Shown here: piece after piece, positions 39,711-48,796 of the stretch
Position numbering within the stretch: position 1 is the stretch's first letter
Layout: the number at the start of each line of letters is the position of its first letter
Assembly: GCA_900320545.1 (NCBI GenBank)
Contig: ONSU01000008.1
Span: 1 to 64,000 of the forward strand
Source: an uncultured Bacteroidales bacterium
GTDB lineage: Bacteria; Bacteroidota; Bacteroidia; Bacteroidales; UBA932
Direction of reading: 5' to 3'
Length of the DNA stretch: 64,000 bases
Program-made: the position numbers and the translations under genes
Notes under the pieces: generated by a model
Told to the model about the DNA's origin: nothing
Seen by the model: only the letters and a program-made list of their open reading frames with translations
Databases searched by the model: none

Positions 39711-42347
39711 TTATATGATTTCGATGTCCTTCGAGGATATCCAGCCTTCGCGGCCGTCCGCGAGGGTAATGTTGCAGTAGCCGGAAATCTCCTCCTTGAT
39801 GCCGACGCGTGTCCCCTCGTGCAGCAGGAAAAGCTCGGTGGAAGTATCCCGGGAAGGGGCGCTGCGGACCGAACTTACGCCCGTCATCACGATGGCCGCA
39901 TCGGTGCGGAGGCTGTCGTGCCGGATCCAGCGGGCGAAGCCGAAGGCGGCGAGGGCCAGAAGCAGCGCGGCGATGCCGCCGAAGAATCCGGCCCGCCTTT
40001 CGGAAGCCGAGCCGCCCAGCAGGAACAGCAGCAGAAGGGCGAGGAAGAGGGCGAACAGCACAAGGGACACCCACGCCCAGGCATTGGAAGAAAGCATTCC
40101 CCTGATGCTGCGAGCCCAGGTCTTGAGGATGAATTCCGGCACGGCGTCAATCTTGTCGAGGGTGTTGCCGCGGGCGAATTCAAGGTTGTAGCGGATGTCT
40201 TTGTCGGTCGGATCCAGCTTGCAGGCCCGTTCGTAGCAGAGCAGGGCCTTCCCCGTCTTGCCGTCCTTGAACCAGGCGTTGCCGGCATTGTAATACACTT
40301 CGGCGGATACGACGCCGTCATCGATGATCTTCTGCCAGGCCTCCGCGGCCAGATCATAATGACCGGCGTTGTAGGCCTCGATACCGGAGTTCCAGAGTCC
40401 CTGAAGTTCGGCGTCGGTCATCGCCCGCGCGGGGATGGCGGCGGGCAGCAGGATGGCGAGCGCCAGGAGGGTCGCCACACCTTTGCCGGTGGATTTTTTC
40501 GCTTTCATACCGGATGCGATCGAAGAAATGACACGGACGGCGCGGTCGTACAGGGAGCCCATCGCCTCGGAACTTCCCGCCCCCGGGGAATAGCGGGCGG
40601 CCTCGCACTCATCGAGCAGGGCGGTAAACTCTTCGGCCTGCGCCTCCTCCACCCCCCGGTCACGCAGGGCTGCCGCGATATTTTCCTTGTTCTGGTCGGC
40701 CATATCGATGGCGAGTTTGTCACCTACGAAACCGAGCAGCGAACGGTGCAGTTCCTCATAGAAGGCCGAGGAAAGGCCCTGTTTCAGATAGCCGTCGGCC
40801 GCCTTGAGGCGGGCGAGCGCCATCTTGGTCGCCCGACGGTCGCGGCTGCCGCGGACATCCGCGCGCCGCGCTTCCATCCGACGCAGCGAGAACCACACGA
40901 GGACGGCAAGCAATGCCAGAACACCAAGGGTGATCCCATAGGCCCTGCCGCCAACGAAGAAGGACTGCCCCCTGCCGAGATCGGGTTTTCCGGTCTTGAT
41001 GAAGCGGATGTCGGAACCGAGGTCCTTGACGCCCTTGCGGTCGACCGAAGGGCCGGAAGGCTGCGTTTCCAGTGTCGTCGCGCCGCCCTCTCCGGGGCTG
41101 ACCCGGATGCGGAGCGAATCGGTCCGGGCCGTCACATATTTGCCGGAGGCGGTGCTGTAATAGGCATACGGAATCGGCGGAATGACGAAGTCACCGTGGC
41201 TCCGGGGGATGAACGGGAACTCGAAAGTCCTGCTTCCGTTCGTCCCGGTCCGGTCGACGGACTGGGTGGTTTTCACGTCGTAAGTCTCGAAATCGGGAGG
41301 AAAGCTCACCTTGGGCGCCTCCAGAAGCGTCACGTTGCCCTTTCCGGACACCGTCACGAGGAGCGAAGCCGCATCGTGCGTACGGAGAGAATCCTTGCTG
41401 AGTCTGGTGGTGATCCGGAAATCGCCCACGCCGCCGCCGAAGCCGGCCGGCGCGCCGCCGGGAAGCGGAGATACGTCCACGGTATAGGTCCTGGACACGG
41501 TCCGTTTGCGGACCGTCCGGTACTGGTCTTCGAAGAAACTGTCGAAAATGCTGCCGCCGCCCCGTCCGGTGTATTCGTTCACCAGACAGACGAGTTCGGC
41601 CGGTTCGATGATCAGGCGGCCGGTCTTCTGCGGGATGATGGACCACGAGCGGATGACCGCCGCGTCATAAATGTTGTCGCCGACCTTCTCCCGGTGGAAT
41701 TCGATGCTTCCCGGGGCGTCCACCTCCTGGCTCCAGAAGCCGTTGAAGGTGGGGAATTTAGCCCCTTCGAATCCGGCAAGACTGGTCCGCTGGTGCTTGT
41801 AGAGTTTGAGGACCGCCGTAATGGGTTCGCCGAGGACGGCGCTGGTCTTGCTCAGGGAGAACCCCATAAAGATATCCGCTCCGCTGCGGGGGCGGTCGAC
41901 GGATTCCTGCGGATCCGCCTGCTGCGACTGGCCGCCCTGAGAGGCCTGCGGAAGCGAATTCGCGCCGTTGGAGACCACTTCGACGGAGGCGGAACGGGAA
42001 CTGACCGTCTCGTCGCCGATGGTGGCGGTGGCGGAAGGAAGGCGGAAGGATCCGGCCTTTTTCGGCATCAGGATATAGGTATAGGTATTCTGGACGGACT
42101 TGGTCGTCTTGCCGTTGACGATGGAGATGCTGGTCGAAGAACCGCGCTCCGGGCCCCAGACGAGCTGGAAATCCTCACCCGGCGACCACTGGAAATCCCT
42201 GGGTTTGCTCTCCCCTTCTATAATGAAAGCAACCCGGAACTGTTCGTCCAGGCTTACGAGATTGGGGGCTTCCACCTTGATGGCGGACTGTGCATGGCCG
42301 AGCGCCGTAGCGGCGAACAGGCCCAACATGAGAAGTAGTTTCTTCAT
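39711..42347 (-). CDS. batD: BatD-BatE fusion protein
   Basis: An 878-residue membrane protein of the Bat aerotolerance operon. The first 613 or so residues are BatD: signal peptide, several beta-sandwich domains, a transmembrane helix (YGITLGVLALLAVLVWFSL) and a cytosolic helical region. From the in-frame ATG at 40508 onward the sequence looks like a complete BatE: signal-peptide-like hydrophobic stretch (ATLLALAILLPAAIPARA), TPR repeats (AEVYYNAGNAWFKDGKTGKA), two transmembrane segments and an SH3-like domain. BatD and BatE are usually separate. The ATG at 42347 is chosen for its MKKLLLMLG signal peptide. Confidence 0.86.
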   Translation of the reverse strand: MKKLLLMLGLFAATALGHAQSAIKVEAPNLVSLDEQFRVAFIIEGESKPRDFQWSPGEDFQLVWGPERGSSTSISIVNGKTTKSVQNTYTYILMPKKAGSFRLPSATATIGDETVSSRSASVEVVSNGANSLPQASQGGQSQQADPQESVDRPRSGADIFMGFSLSKTSAVLGEPITAVLKLYKHQRTSLAGFEGAKFPTFNGFWSQEVDAPGSIEFHREKVGDNIYDAAVIRSWSIIPQKTGRLIIEPAELVCLVNEYTGRGGGSIFDSFFEDQYRTVRKRTVSRTYTVDVSPLPGGAPAGFGGGVGDFRITTRLSKDSLRTHDAASLLVTVSGKGNVTLLEAPKVSFPPDFETYDVKTTQSVDRTGTNGSRTFEFPFIPRSHGDFVIPPIPYAYYSTASGKYVTARTDSLRIRVSPGEGGATTLETQPSGPSVDRKGVKDLGSDIRFIKTGKPDLGRGQSFFVGGRAYGITLGVLALLAVLVWFSLRRMEARRADVRGSRDRRATKMALARLKAADGYLKQGLSSAFYEELHRSLLGFVGDKLAIDMADQNKENIAAALRDRGVEEAQAEEFTALLDECEAARYSPGAGSSEAMGSLYDRAVRVISSIASGMKAKKSTGKGVATLLALAILLPAAIPARAMTDAELQGLWNSGIEAYNAGHYDLAAEAWQKIIDDGVVSAEVYYNAGNAWFKDGKTGKALLCYERACKLDPTDKDIRYNLEFARGNTLDKIDAVPEFILKTWARSIRGMLSSNAWAWVSLVLFALFLALLLLFLLGGSASERRAGFFGGIAALLLALAAFGFARWIRHDSLRTDAAIVMTGVSSVRSAPSRDTSTELFLLHEGTRVGIKEEISGYCNITLADGREGWISSKDIEII

Positions 42348-42352
42348 CCCGT

Positions 42353-43102
42353 TTACCAATTCTTATCTTTCTGCCGGGCTTTGAGGGCGGCGGCTTTCTC
42401 TTTGTTTACCTTATCCTGAGTCTCTTTCTCCCGGGCCTGGATCGCCTGGAGGATCTGCTGGGCCTGCTGCTGGGAAATCTGCGGCTGCTCCTGCTGATCC
42501 TGATTCTGCTGGTCCTGGTTCCGGTCCTGATTCTGTTGATCCTGATTCTGGTCCTGCTGATCCTGATTCTGGTCCTGGTTCTGCTGATCCTGGTTCTGGT
42601 CCTGATTCTGGTCCTGATTCTGCTGGTCTTGGTTCTGCTGATTCTGCTGATTCTGCTGATTCTTCAGCATCAGTTTCGCGTAAATATAATTCTCCTTTGC
42701 GTCCAGATCGTCCGGAGCGAGGATCAGCGACTTCTTGAAAGCGTCCACGGCCGCCTGCCAGTCCTTCTTCTGCAGGGCGGCGTCTCCGACGTTGTACCAG
42801 TAATCTGAAGCATGCGCGGATCCTTCCGCCTGCCCCTTGACTTTCTCCAGAGACTTGGCGGCGCCGTCATAATCCTCCTGCCGGTAGAGCGCGCCGGCCA
42901 GGTTGTAGTTGCCGGCGAAGGAGGTCGAATCCGCCAGCAGGGCCCGCCTGTACTGCAGGTCGGCCACCTGCCATTTCTTCTTGTCGAAAGCGCGGTTACC
43001 CTTACGGACGCCGCTCTTGTCGGGGCCGTATTGCGCCGATGCGGCGACCGCTCCGAAAAGAAGCGTCACCGCGACCGCGAGTATTCTATATAAGCGATTC
43101 AT
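42353..43102 (-). CDS. batC: BatC, TPR protein with Q/N/D-rich repeats
   Basis: A 249-residue secreted protein: signal peptide, about three TPR repeats (AGNYNLAGALYRQEDYDGAA and SDYWYNVGDAALQKKDWQAA), then about 60 residues of a near-perfect NQDQ/QNQDQ repeat and a charged tail (ARQKDKNW). BatC bridges Bat proteins in the inner membrane. The length of the low-complexity block usually varies between strains. It overlaps batB by 4 bases, and batD starts 5 bases after its stop. Confidence 0.84.
   Translation of the reverse strand: MNRLYRILAVAVTLLFGAVAASAQYGPDKSGVRKGNRAFDKKKWQVADLQYRRALLADSTSFAGNYNLAGALYRQEDYDGAAKSLEKVKGQAEGSAHASDYWYNVGDAALQKKDWQAAVDAFKKSLILAPDDLDAKENYIYAKLMLKNQQNQQNQQNQDQQNQDQNQDQNQDQQNQDQNQDQQDQNQDQQNQDRNQDQQNQDQQEQPQISQQQAQQILQAIQAREKETQDKVNKEKAAALKARQKDKNW
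42484..42660 (-). repeat. Coding microsatellite in batC
   Basis: Imperfect tandem copies of a CAG-AAT-CAG-GAC type unit (read on the minus strand) encode the Gln/Asn/Asp block. In-frame length changes by slippage are expected. Confidence 0.85.
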
Positions 43103-44106
43103 CCCTTTTCAAACAGATGGCGGCGGCTCCTTCTCCCGCCGATCAGCATTTCCGTGACAAACAGCAGCAGGGCGATGCCGAGGAAATACATATATTGTTC
43201 GTCATATTCTTCAAACACCACGGAATTGAACTCCTCGTCCTCCATCTTCCGGATGTCGTTGACGATCGGATTCAGACCGAACTCTTCGTTACCGGCGTGG
43301 ATATAGGCGCCGCCGCCGGCCTTGGCGATCTCCCGGAGACTGTTCTCATCCAGGCGCGTCACGACGATGTTGCCGTCCTTGTCCTTGAGCAATTCTCCGT
43401 GGACGGGGATGGGTTGTCCCTGCGTCGACCCCACGCCGATCGTGTAGACCTTGATTCCCTCGGAAGCGAGCGTCTTTGCCGCCTGGACGGGATTGCCCTC
43501 GTGATTCTCGCCGTCGGAGATGAGGATGATGACGCGGCTCTTCTCGCTCTGGGCGCTGAAGCTCTTGCCCGCCAGCATCAGGGCCTCTTCCATCGCCGTC
43601 CCCTGGATCGGGACCGACTCGGTGTTGATGCTCGAAAGGAACATCTTGGCGGAAATGAAATCCGTCGTCACGGGAAGCTGGACAAAGGCGGTCCCGGCGA
43701 AGACGATCAGGCCGATCCGGTCGTCCTGCAATTTGTCCGTCATCCGGGAAACGGCCAGTTTGGCGCGTTCCAGCCGGTTCGGAGAATAGTCCTCCGCCAG
43801 CATCGAGTTGGACACGTCGAGGGCGATCATCACTTCGGCGCCCTTCATCTTGCGCTCGGTGAGTTTGGCGCCGATCTGCGGACGGGCAAGGCCGACGGCG
43901 AAGAAACCGAAGGCCAGGGCCAGCAGAATGACCCGCACCCATCCCTTGGAAGAAGACCAGGAAGGCATCAGTTCCCGCACCAGGGCCTCGTCACCGAAGC
44001 GGCGGAGCCGGCGGCGGCGCAGATAACGCGCCACGCCGTACACGACCGGGATCAGCGGGACAAGCAGCAGGAGCCACAGATAAGCGGAATGTGCAAACAG
44101 GATCAC
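43099..44106 (-). CDS. batB: BatB, von Willebrand factor A domain protein
   Basis: A 335-residue inner-membrane protein: N-terminal transmembrane helices, a VWA domain with the MIDAS motif DVSNSM (about residue 96) and later SDGENHEG, then a C-terminal transmembrane helix. BatA/BatB pairs form a membrane complex linked to oxygen or stress tolerance. It overlaps batA and batC by 4 bases on each side. Confidence 0.92.
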   Translation of the reverse strand: MILFAHSAYLWLLLLVPLIPVVYGVARYLRRRRLRRFGDEALVRELMPSWSSSKGWVRVILLALAFGFFAVGLARPQIGAKLTERKMKGAEVMIALDVSNSMLAEDYSPNRLERAKLAVSRMTDKLQDDRIGLIVFAGTAFVQLPVTTDFISAKMFLSSINTESVPIQGTAMEEALMLAGKSFSAQSEKSRVIILISDGENHEGNPVQAAKTLASEGIKVYTIGVGSTQGQPIPVHGELLKDKDGNIVVTRLDENSLREIAKAGGGAYIHAGNEEFGLNPIVNDIRKMEDEEFNSVVFEEYDEQYMYFLGIALLLFVTEMLIGGRRSRRHLFEKG

Positions 44107-45089
44107 GGCAGCCTCCTCAAAAATACAGCCCTGAGCAGCAGTTCCAGCAGAAGCAGGATGAGCGCCGCCACGGCATAACGGTGGAACAATTCTTTATACA
44201 CGGGGAAACTCTCCACGGAGGTGCGGGTTTTCTCCATCTTGTTGATCTCCGCGTAGATCTCGGCCAGTTTGGTATTGTCGGTCGCGCGGAAATAGGAAGC
44301 CCCGGTCTGCCGGGAAACCTCTTTCAGGAGGTCCTCGTCAATCTCGACCGGCAGGTTGCGGAGTTCGATACCCCAGGGGGTCTGAACGGGATAGGGCGCC
44401 TCGCCGTTGGCTCCCACGCCGATGGTATAGACGCGGATGCCGTAGGTCTTGGCGATTTCGGAAGCCATCGCCGGGGTGATCTCGCCGCTGTTGTTGACGC
44501 CATCGGTCAGCAGGATGATCACCTTGCTCTTGGCGTCGGAATCCTTGAGGCGAGCCACGGCGGTCGCAAGGCCGTTGCCGATGGCGGTGCCGTCTTCGAT
44601 GATGTCGGTCTGCACCTCCTTCATCAGGTTGATCAGGGTGGCGCGATCGGTGGTCAGCGGGCACTGGGTGAAGCTCTCGCCGGCGAACACCACGATTCCC
44701 ATCCGGTCGGAGGGCCGCTGGGAGATGAATTCGATGGCGATGTCCTTCGCCGCGCTGATGCGGTCGGGCTTGAAGTCCCGGGCCAGCATACTGGTCGAGA
44801 CGTCCATCGCGAGAACAATATCGATTCCTTCCGTGTCTATCTTCTCCACCTCCGATCTGGAACGGGGCCGGGCGATGGCGACGATAATCAGCACAAGCGC
44901 GGCCAGGCGGAGGACATAAGGCAGATGGCGCACCCATCCGAGGATGCTTGACCCGCCGGCCACCCAGGGCCTGAGGGCCGACACCCTGAGGTGCGGTTCC
45001 TTCCCCCGGATCAGGCGGTAAACATACAGCGCCGCCAGCAGGACGGGAAGAACCAACAGCCAAAGCAGTACGGGATACTCGAAACACAT
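44103..45089 (-). CDS. batA: BatA, von Willebrand factor A domain protein
   Basis: A 328-residue paralogue of BatB: two N-terminal transmembrane helices, a VWA domain with MIDAS motif DVSTSM (about residue 96) and LTDGVNNSG, and a C-terminal transmembrane helix (AVAALILLLLELLLRAVF). It overlaps its neighbours by 1 and 4 bases. With MoxR as the AAA+ partner it likely helps metal insertion or complex assembly. That role is inferred from the MoxR-VWA pattern. Confidence 0.92.
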   Translation of the reverse strand: MCFEYPVLLWLLVLPVLLAALYVYRLIRGKEPHLRVSALRPWVAGGSSILGWVRHLPYVLRLAALVLIIVAIARPRSRSEVEKIDTEGIDIVLAMDVSTSMLARDFKPDRISAAKDIAIEFISQRPSDRMGIVVFAGESFTQCPLTTDRATLINLMKEVQTDIIEDGTAIGNGLATAVARLKDSDAKSKVIILLTDGVNNSGEITPAMASEIAKTYGIRVYTIGVGANGEAPYPVQTPWGIELRNLPVEIDEDLLKEVSRQTGASYFRATDNTKLAEIYAEINKMEKTRTSVESFPVYKELFHRYAVAALILLLLELLLRAVFLRRLP

Positions 45090-46066
45090 CAGCCCACCTC
45101 CTTCTCAATCTCGTCCTGATAGGTATCCGTCACGAAACGCACCGCCAGGGGAAGCACTTCCGCATTTTCCTCGCGCGTGGCGATATGCTTGGCGAACTTC
45201 ACGAAATCTGCCCGCTCGAATAGCTCCTTGAGCCCCTCGTACAGCTCGACGGGAAGCGTTTCCTTCTTCAGGAGCGGCATAATCTCGGCGGTGGTCATCT
45301 CCATCGCGCCGATGCCGTAGCGGGCGTCGATATATTCGCGGAGGGTGTCGGTAACACCAGAATAGAAGACCTTCTGTTTCTCGGGCTCCCAGAATTTGTC
45401 GCCGCGGAACTTGTCCAGCTTGCGGAGCGCGCGGATATGGGCCGGCTCCTTCGCGGCCTCCTCCGCCTTTTCCCTGCGGAATTTGCGGATCAGCCAGAAC
45501 GCCAGGAAGCCCAGGGCGAGGATGCCGAGCGCGAGTCCGATCCAGGGAACCGTCTCGCGGAAGGTCACGGGATAGCGGACCTGGTCCTTGATGTCGTGGA
45601 TCACGAAAGTGGCCGTATCGACGGGCATCGTGCGGACATCCAGGAGCTGGGTGTCGAACCAGACGGTGTCCACCTTGCCGTCGGGCGAGCGGCGGAACAC
45701 CGAAAGCAGCGGAAGATAATACTCCCCTTCGTCGAACGCGGCGATCGTGACGCTGCCGCGGATATCATTACCGGGATGCTCCTTGCCTTTGGTGCCGAGG
45801 GTATCCACTTTCCAGGGGGAAAGGACTTCCACCCCGTCCATCAGCCCCTCTTTCAGGTCCGGAAGACCGATGCCGGTCCCCTCCGGAACATCCCGCAGGA
45901 CGAATCCGTACTCCAGCTGGTCGGCGACGAGCACCGAATCCCGCGGCGTCAGCGGCCGCAGGAAAGATCCGTCCCCCTCGGGGAGCGCGCCGGCCCGGTC
46001 GGCCTTCTCTTTCGAGCAGGCGGCCGCGGCAAGCAGCATCAAAACATATAAAACCTTGCGACACAT
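45089..46066 (-). CDS. Bat operon membrane lipoprotein of unknown function
   Basis: A 325-residue protein: signal peptide with lipobox-like LLAAAACS (Cys18), a periplasmic beta domain, a transmembrane helix (VPWIGLALGILALGFLAFWLI) and a cytosolic helical domain (LRKLDKFRGDKFWEPEKQK, then YIDARYGIGAMEMTTAE). This layout and position between the DUF58 and batA genes is typical of Bacteroidota Bat operons, where the gene is usually left unnamed. The cytosolic domain may contact MoxR or BatA. Confidence 0.78.
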   Translation of the reverse strand: MCRKVLYVLMLLAAAACSKEKADRAGALPEGDGSFLRPLTPRDSVLVADQLEYGFVLRDVPEGTGIGLPDLKEGLMDGVEVLSPWKVDTLGTKGKEHPGNDIRGSVTIAAFDEGEYYLPLLSVFRRSPDGKVDTVWFDTQLLDVRTMPVDTATFVIHDIKDQVRYPVTFRETVPWIGLALGILALGFLAFWLIRKFRREKAEEAAKEPAHIRALRKLDKFRGDKFWEPEKQKVFYSGVTDTLREYIDARYGIGAMEMTTAEIMPLLKKETLPVELYEGLKELFERADFVKFAKHIATREENAEVLPLAVRFVTDTYQDEIEKEVG

Positions 46067-46070
46067 ATCC

Positions 46071-46961
46071 TTATCGCTTGTGGAAGAACCCCAGGAGGGC
46101 CTTCACGTAATCTTCATTGACGGCGACCTCGACGCTGTCGACCTTGTACCGGTTGAGCACCTTTCCGGAGGCCTCCCGGGACCCGGCCCACCAGCGGGCG
46201 TACCGTTCGCGCACCTTGCGGGAAGAGGTATTGACCCAGGCGGTCGCGCCGGATTCGGCATCCTTGACATTCACCAGGCCCACGTCCGGAATCTCCTTCT
46301 CGCGGGGGTCGCTGACACGGATGACCGAGAGGTCGTGGCGGTTCACGGCAATCTTGAGGGCGTCCTCGTAGCGGGGCTTCCCATCCTCGTCGACATCCAT
46401 CATATCCGACAGCAGGAATACCGTGGACTTCTTCTTGATGGCACCGGTGAGGAAACGCAGGGCGCCTCCGATGTCGGTCCCGTCGGAAGAAGGCTCATAT
46501 TCGAGGATTTCGCGGATGATGTGAAGGAGGTGGCTCCGGCCCTTTTTCGGCGGGATGAATTTCTCGATCCGGTCACTGAACAGCAGGGCGCCCACCTTGT
46601 CGTTGTTGAGGATGGCGGAGAAAGAGAGGACCGAGGCGATCTCGGCGATCTGGTCCCGTTTGGTCTTGGACACCGTGCCGAAGAGTCCGCTCCGGCTTAC
46701 ATCCACCACAAGGACCACGGTCATCTCTCGCTCTTCTTCGAACACCTTGACGTAAGGGGCCCTCATCCGGGCGGTGACGTTCCAGTCCATCGAACGGACA
46801 TCGTCGCCCCACTGGTATTCCCGGACTTCGCTGAAGGTCATGCCCCGGCCCTTGAAGGCGGAATGGTATTCCCCGGCGAAGACCTGGTGCGAGAGGGCCT
46901 TCGTCTTGATTTCAATCTTCCTTACCTTCCTGAGGAGTTCTTCGGGAGTGAGTCTTCCCAT
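46071..46961 (-). CDS. DUF58 domain protein
   Basis: A 296-residue cytosolic protein with the DUF58 signature REYQWGDDVRSMDWNVTAR, followed by a VWA-like fold (VVLVVDVSRSGLFG). It always travels with moxR in this operon type. It starts 6 bases after the moxR stop. Confidence 0.92.
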   Translation of the reverse strand: MGRLTPEELLRKVRKIEIKTKALSHQVFAGEYHSAFKGRGMTFSEVREYQWGDDVRSMDWNVTARMRAPYVKVFEEEREMTVVLVVDVSRSGLFGTVSKTKRDQIAEIASVLSFSAILNNDKVGALLFSDRIEKFIPPKKGRSHLLHIIREILEYEPSSDGTDIGGALRFLTGAIKKKSTVFLLSDMMDVDEDGKPRYEDALKIAVNRHDLSVIRVSDPREKEIPDVGLVNVKDAESGATAWVNTSSRKVRERYARWWAGSREASGKVLNRYKVDSVEVAVNEDYVKALLGFFHKR

Positions 46962-46967
46962 GGCGGA

Positions 46968-47966
46968 TTACGGAACGATGACCGAATTGAGTACTTTCTC
47001 GATGATCTCTTCGCTGCGGACATTCTCGGCCTCGGCCTCGTAAGTGAGTCCGATGCGGTGACGCAGCACCTCGTTGCAGACGGCGCGGACATCCTCGGGG
47101 ATGACATAACCGCGGCGCTTGATGAAGGCATACGCCTTGGAAGCGAGCGAGAGGGAAATGCTGGCACGCGGCGACGCGCCGTAGGAAATCAGTCCCTGAA
47201 TATCTTCCAGGCCGTATTCCTTCGGCGTGCGGGTCGCATAGACGATGTCTACGATATAACGTTCGATCTTCTCATCCATATAGACATCCTTCACCACGTC
47301 GCGGGCGCGGACGATATCCTCGGGCTTCACGACTTTCTGCGCGTGCGGGAATTCGCCCTGATTGTTCATCCGGACAATCAGACGCTCCTCCTCTTTCTTG
47401 GGATAGTCGACGATGACCTTGAGCATAAAACGGTCTACCTGCGCCTCGGGCAGCGGATAGGTACCCTCCTGCTCGATGGGGTTCTGGGTCGCGAGGACGA
47501 GGAACGGATTGGGCAGCGGGTAGGTCATGTCGCCGATGGTGACCTGACGCTCCTGCATCGCCTCGAGCAGCGCGCTCTGGACCTTCGCCGGGGAGCGGTT
47601 GATCTCATCGGCGAGGATGAAGTTGGCGAAGACGGGGCCTTTGTGGACCTCGAAACTGCCCTTCGCCTGCGAATAGATGAGGGTGCCGACGAGGTCGGCC
47701 GGGAGGAGGTCGGGGGTGAACTGGATGCGGCTGAATTTAGCGTCCACCGCTTCGGCCAGGGTGCTGATGGCGAGGGTCTTCGCGAGGCCCGGGACGCCTT
47801 CCAGGAGGATGTGGCCGTTGGCCAGAAGGCCGATCAGGAGGTTGTCGATGAGGTTTTTTTGCCCGACGATGACCTTTCCCATTTCCAGTGACAGGATATC
47901 GACGAATTCGCTCTCTTTCTGGATGCGCTCGTTGAGTTCCTTGATGTTCACATTAGAATTTTCCAT
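46968..47966 (-). CDS. MoxR family AAA+ ATPase
   Basis: A 332-residue MoxR ATPase: Walker A GVPGLAKT (about residue 58), Walker B FILADEINRSPAK, and FLVLATQNPIEQEGTYPLPEAQ, which is diagnostic of the family. It is the first gene of the leftward Bat operon and acts as a chaperone-like motor for the VWA partners. Confidence 0.95.
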   Translation of the reverse strand: MENSNVNIKELNERIQKESEFVDILSLEMGKVIVGQKNLIDNLLIGLLANGHILLEGVPGLAKTLAISTLAEAVDAKFSRIQFTPDLLPADLVGTLIYSQAKGSFEVHKGPVFANFILADEINRSPAKVQSALLEAMQERQVTIGDMTYPLPNPFLVLATQNPIEQEGTYPLPEAQVDRFMLKVIVDYPKKEEERLIVRMNNQGEFPHAQKVVKPEDIVRARDVVKDVYMDEKIERYIVDIVYATRTPKEYGLEDIQGLISYGASPRASISLSLASKAYAFIKRRGYVIPEDVRAVCNEVLRHRIGLTYEAEAENVRSEEIIEKVLNSVIVP

Positions 47967-47973
47967 ATATTTG
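47966..47973 (+). promoter_or_regulatory. -7 promoter box of truA
   Basis: TATATTTG touches the moxR start codon on the other strand and lies 19 bases before the truA ATG, so the two divergent transcription units abut. Confidence 0.65.
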
Positions 47974-47992
47974 CATTATAAAACTTTTTGCA

Positions 47993-48769
47993 ATGCGGTA
48001 TTTCATGCGTCTCTCGTACAACGGGGCCCCTTTCTCGGGATATCAGGTCCAGCCCGGGCAGCCCACCGTCCAGGAAACCCTGGAAAAGGCGCTCTCTACG
48101 CTCCTGAAGGAGGAAATCTCCATTGTCGGAGCCGGGAGAACGGATACCGGTGTCAACGCCGTCGGCTATGCCGTTTCCTTCGACGGGCCCGACCTCGGCG
48201 AGTCGGACGCGGAAGTTTTATGCTGCAAATTAAATGCCATCCTGCCTCGCGAAATCAAGATCCATTCCCTACGGGAAGCCCCGGCGGATTTCCACGCCCG
48301 GTTCAGCGCCCGGAGGCGGGAATACACCTACTTCATACACAGGAAAAAAGATCCGTTCGCAGACCGGTTTTCATACCTCTATACCTTCCCGAAACTGGAT
48401 GTCGCAGCCATGAACGAAGCGGCCCGCGCCATCCTCGGCACGCACGACTTCTCCTGCTTCGAGAAAACGGGGTCTTCGAACAAGACCTCCGTCTGCACGG
48501 TGACCGAGGCGCAATGGGTCCCCTACACTCCCTCGCACGTCTCCGTGATGGGATATCCCTGTGAAGAAGGCGATTATCTGTATTTCAGGATCAGCGCCGA
48601 CCGCTTCCTCCGCAATATGGTCCGCGCCGTCGTGGGAACGCTCCTGGAAGTCGGCCGCGGCCGGCGCAGCGTCGGGAGTGTCGCCGCCCTCGTCGATTCG
48701 GGAACACGTTCCGACGCCGGCGAATCCGTCCCCGGCCACGCCCTTTTCCTCAGCGGAGTCGATTATTGA
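47993..48769 (+). CDS. truA: tRNA pseudouridine(38-40) synthase
   Basis: A 258-residue enzyme modifying the tRNA anticodon stem. The catalytic Asp lies in GAGRTDTGVNAVG (about residue 52); FHARFSARRREYTYFI and FLRNMVRAVVGTLLEVG are further TruA signatures. First gene of a rightward unit with cysK and cysE. Confidence 0.95.
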   Translation: MRYFMRLSYNGAPFSGYQVQPGQPTVQETLEKALSTLLKEEISIVGAGRTDTGVNAVGYAVSFDGPDLGESDAEVLCCKLNAILPREIKIHSLREAPADFHARFSARRREYTYFIHRKKDPFADRFSYLYTFPKLDVAAMNEAARAILGTHDFSCFEKTGSSNKTSVCTVTEAQWVPYTPSHVSVMGYPCEEGDYLYFRISADRFLRNMVRAVVGTLLEVGRGRRSVGSVAALVDSGTRSDAGESVPGHALFLSGVDY

Positions 48770-48796
48770 ACCTATCCATCACTTAAACTTAACAAT

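Noticed and set aside
42484-42660. Regularly spaced repeats that could be taken for a CRISPR array
   Set aside because: The units are about 12-15 bases without spacers and lie in frame inside batC; no cas genes are present.
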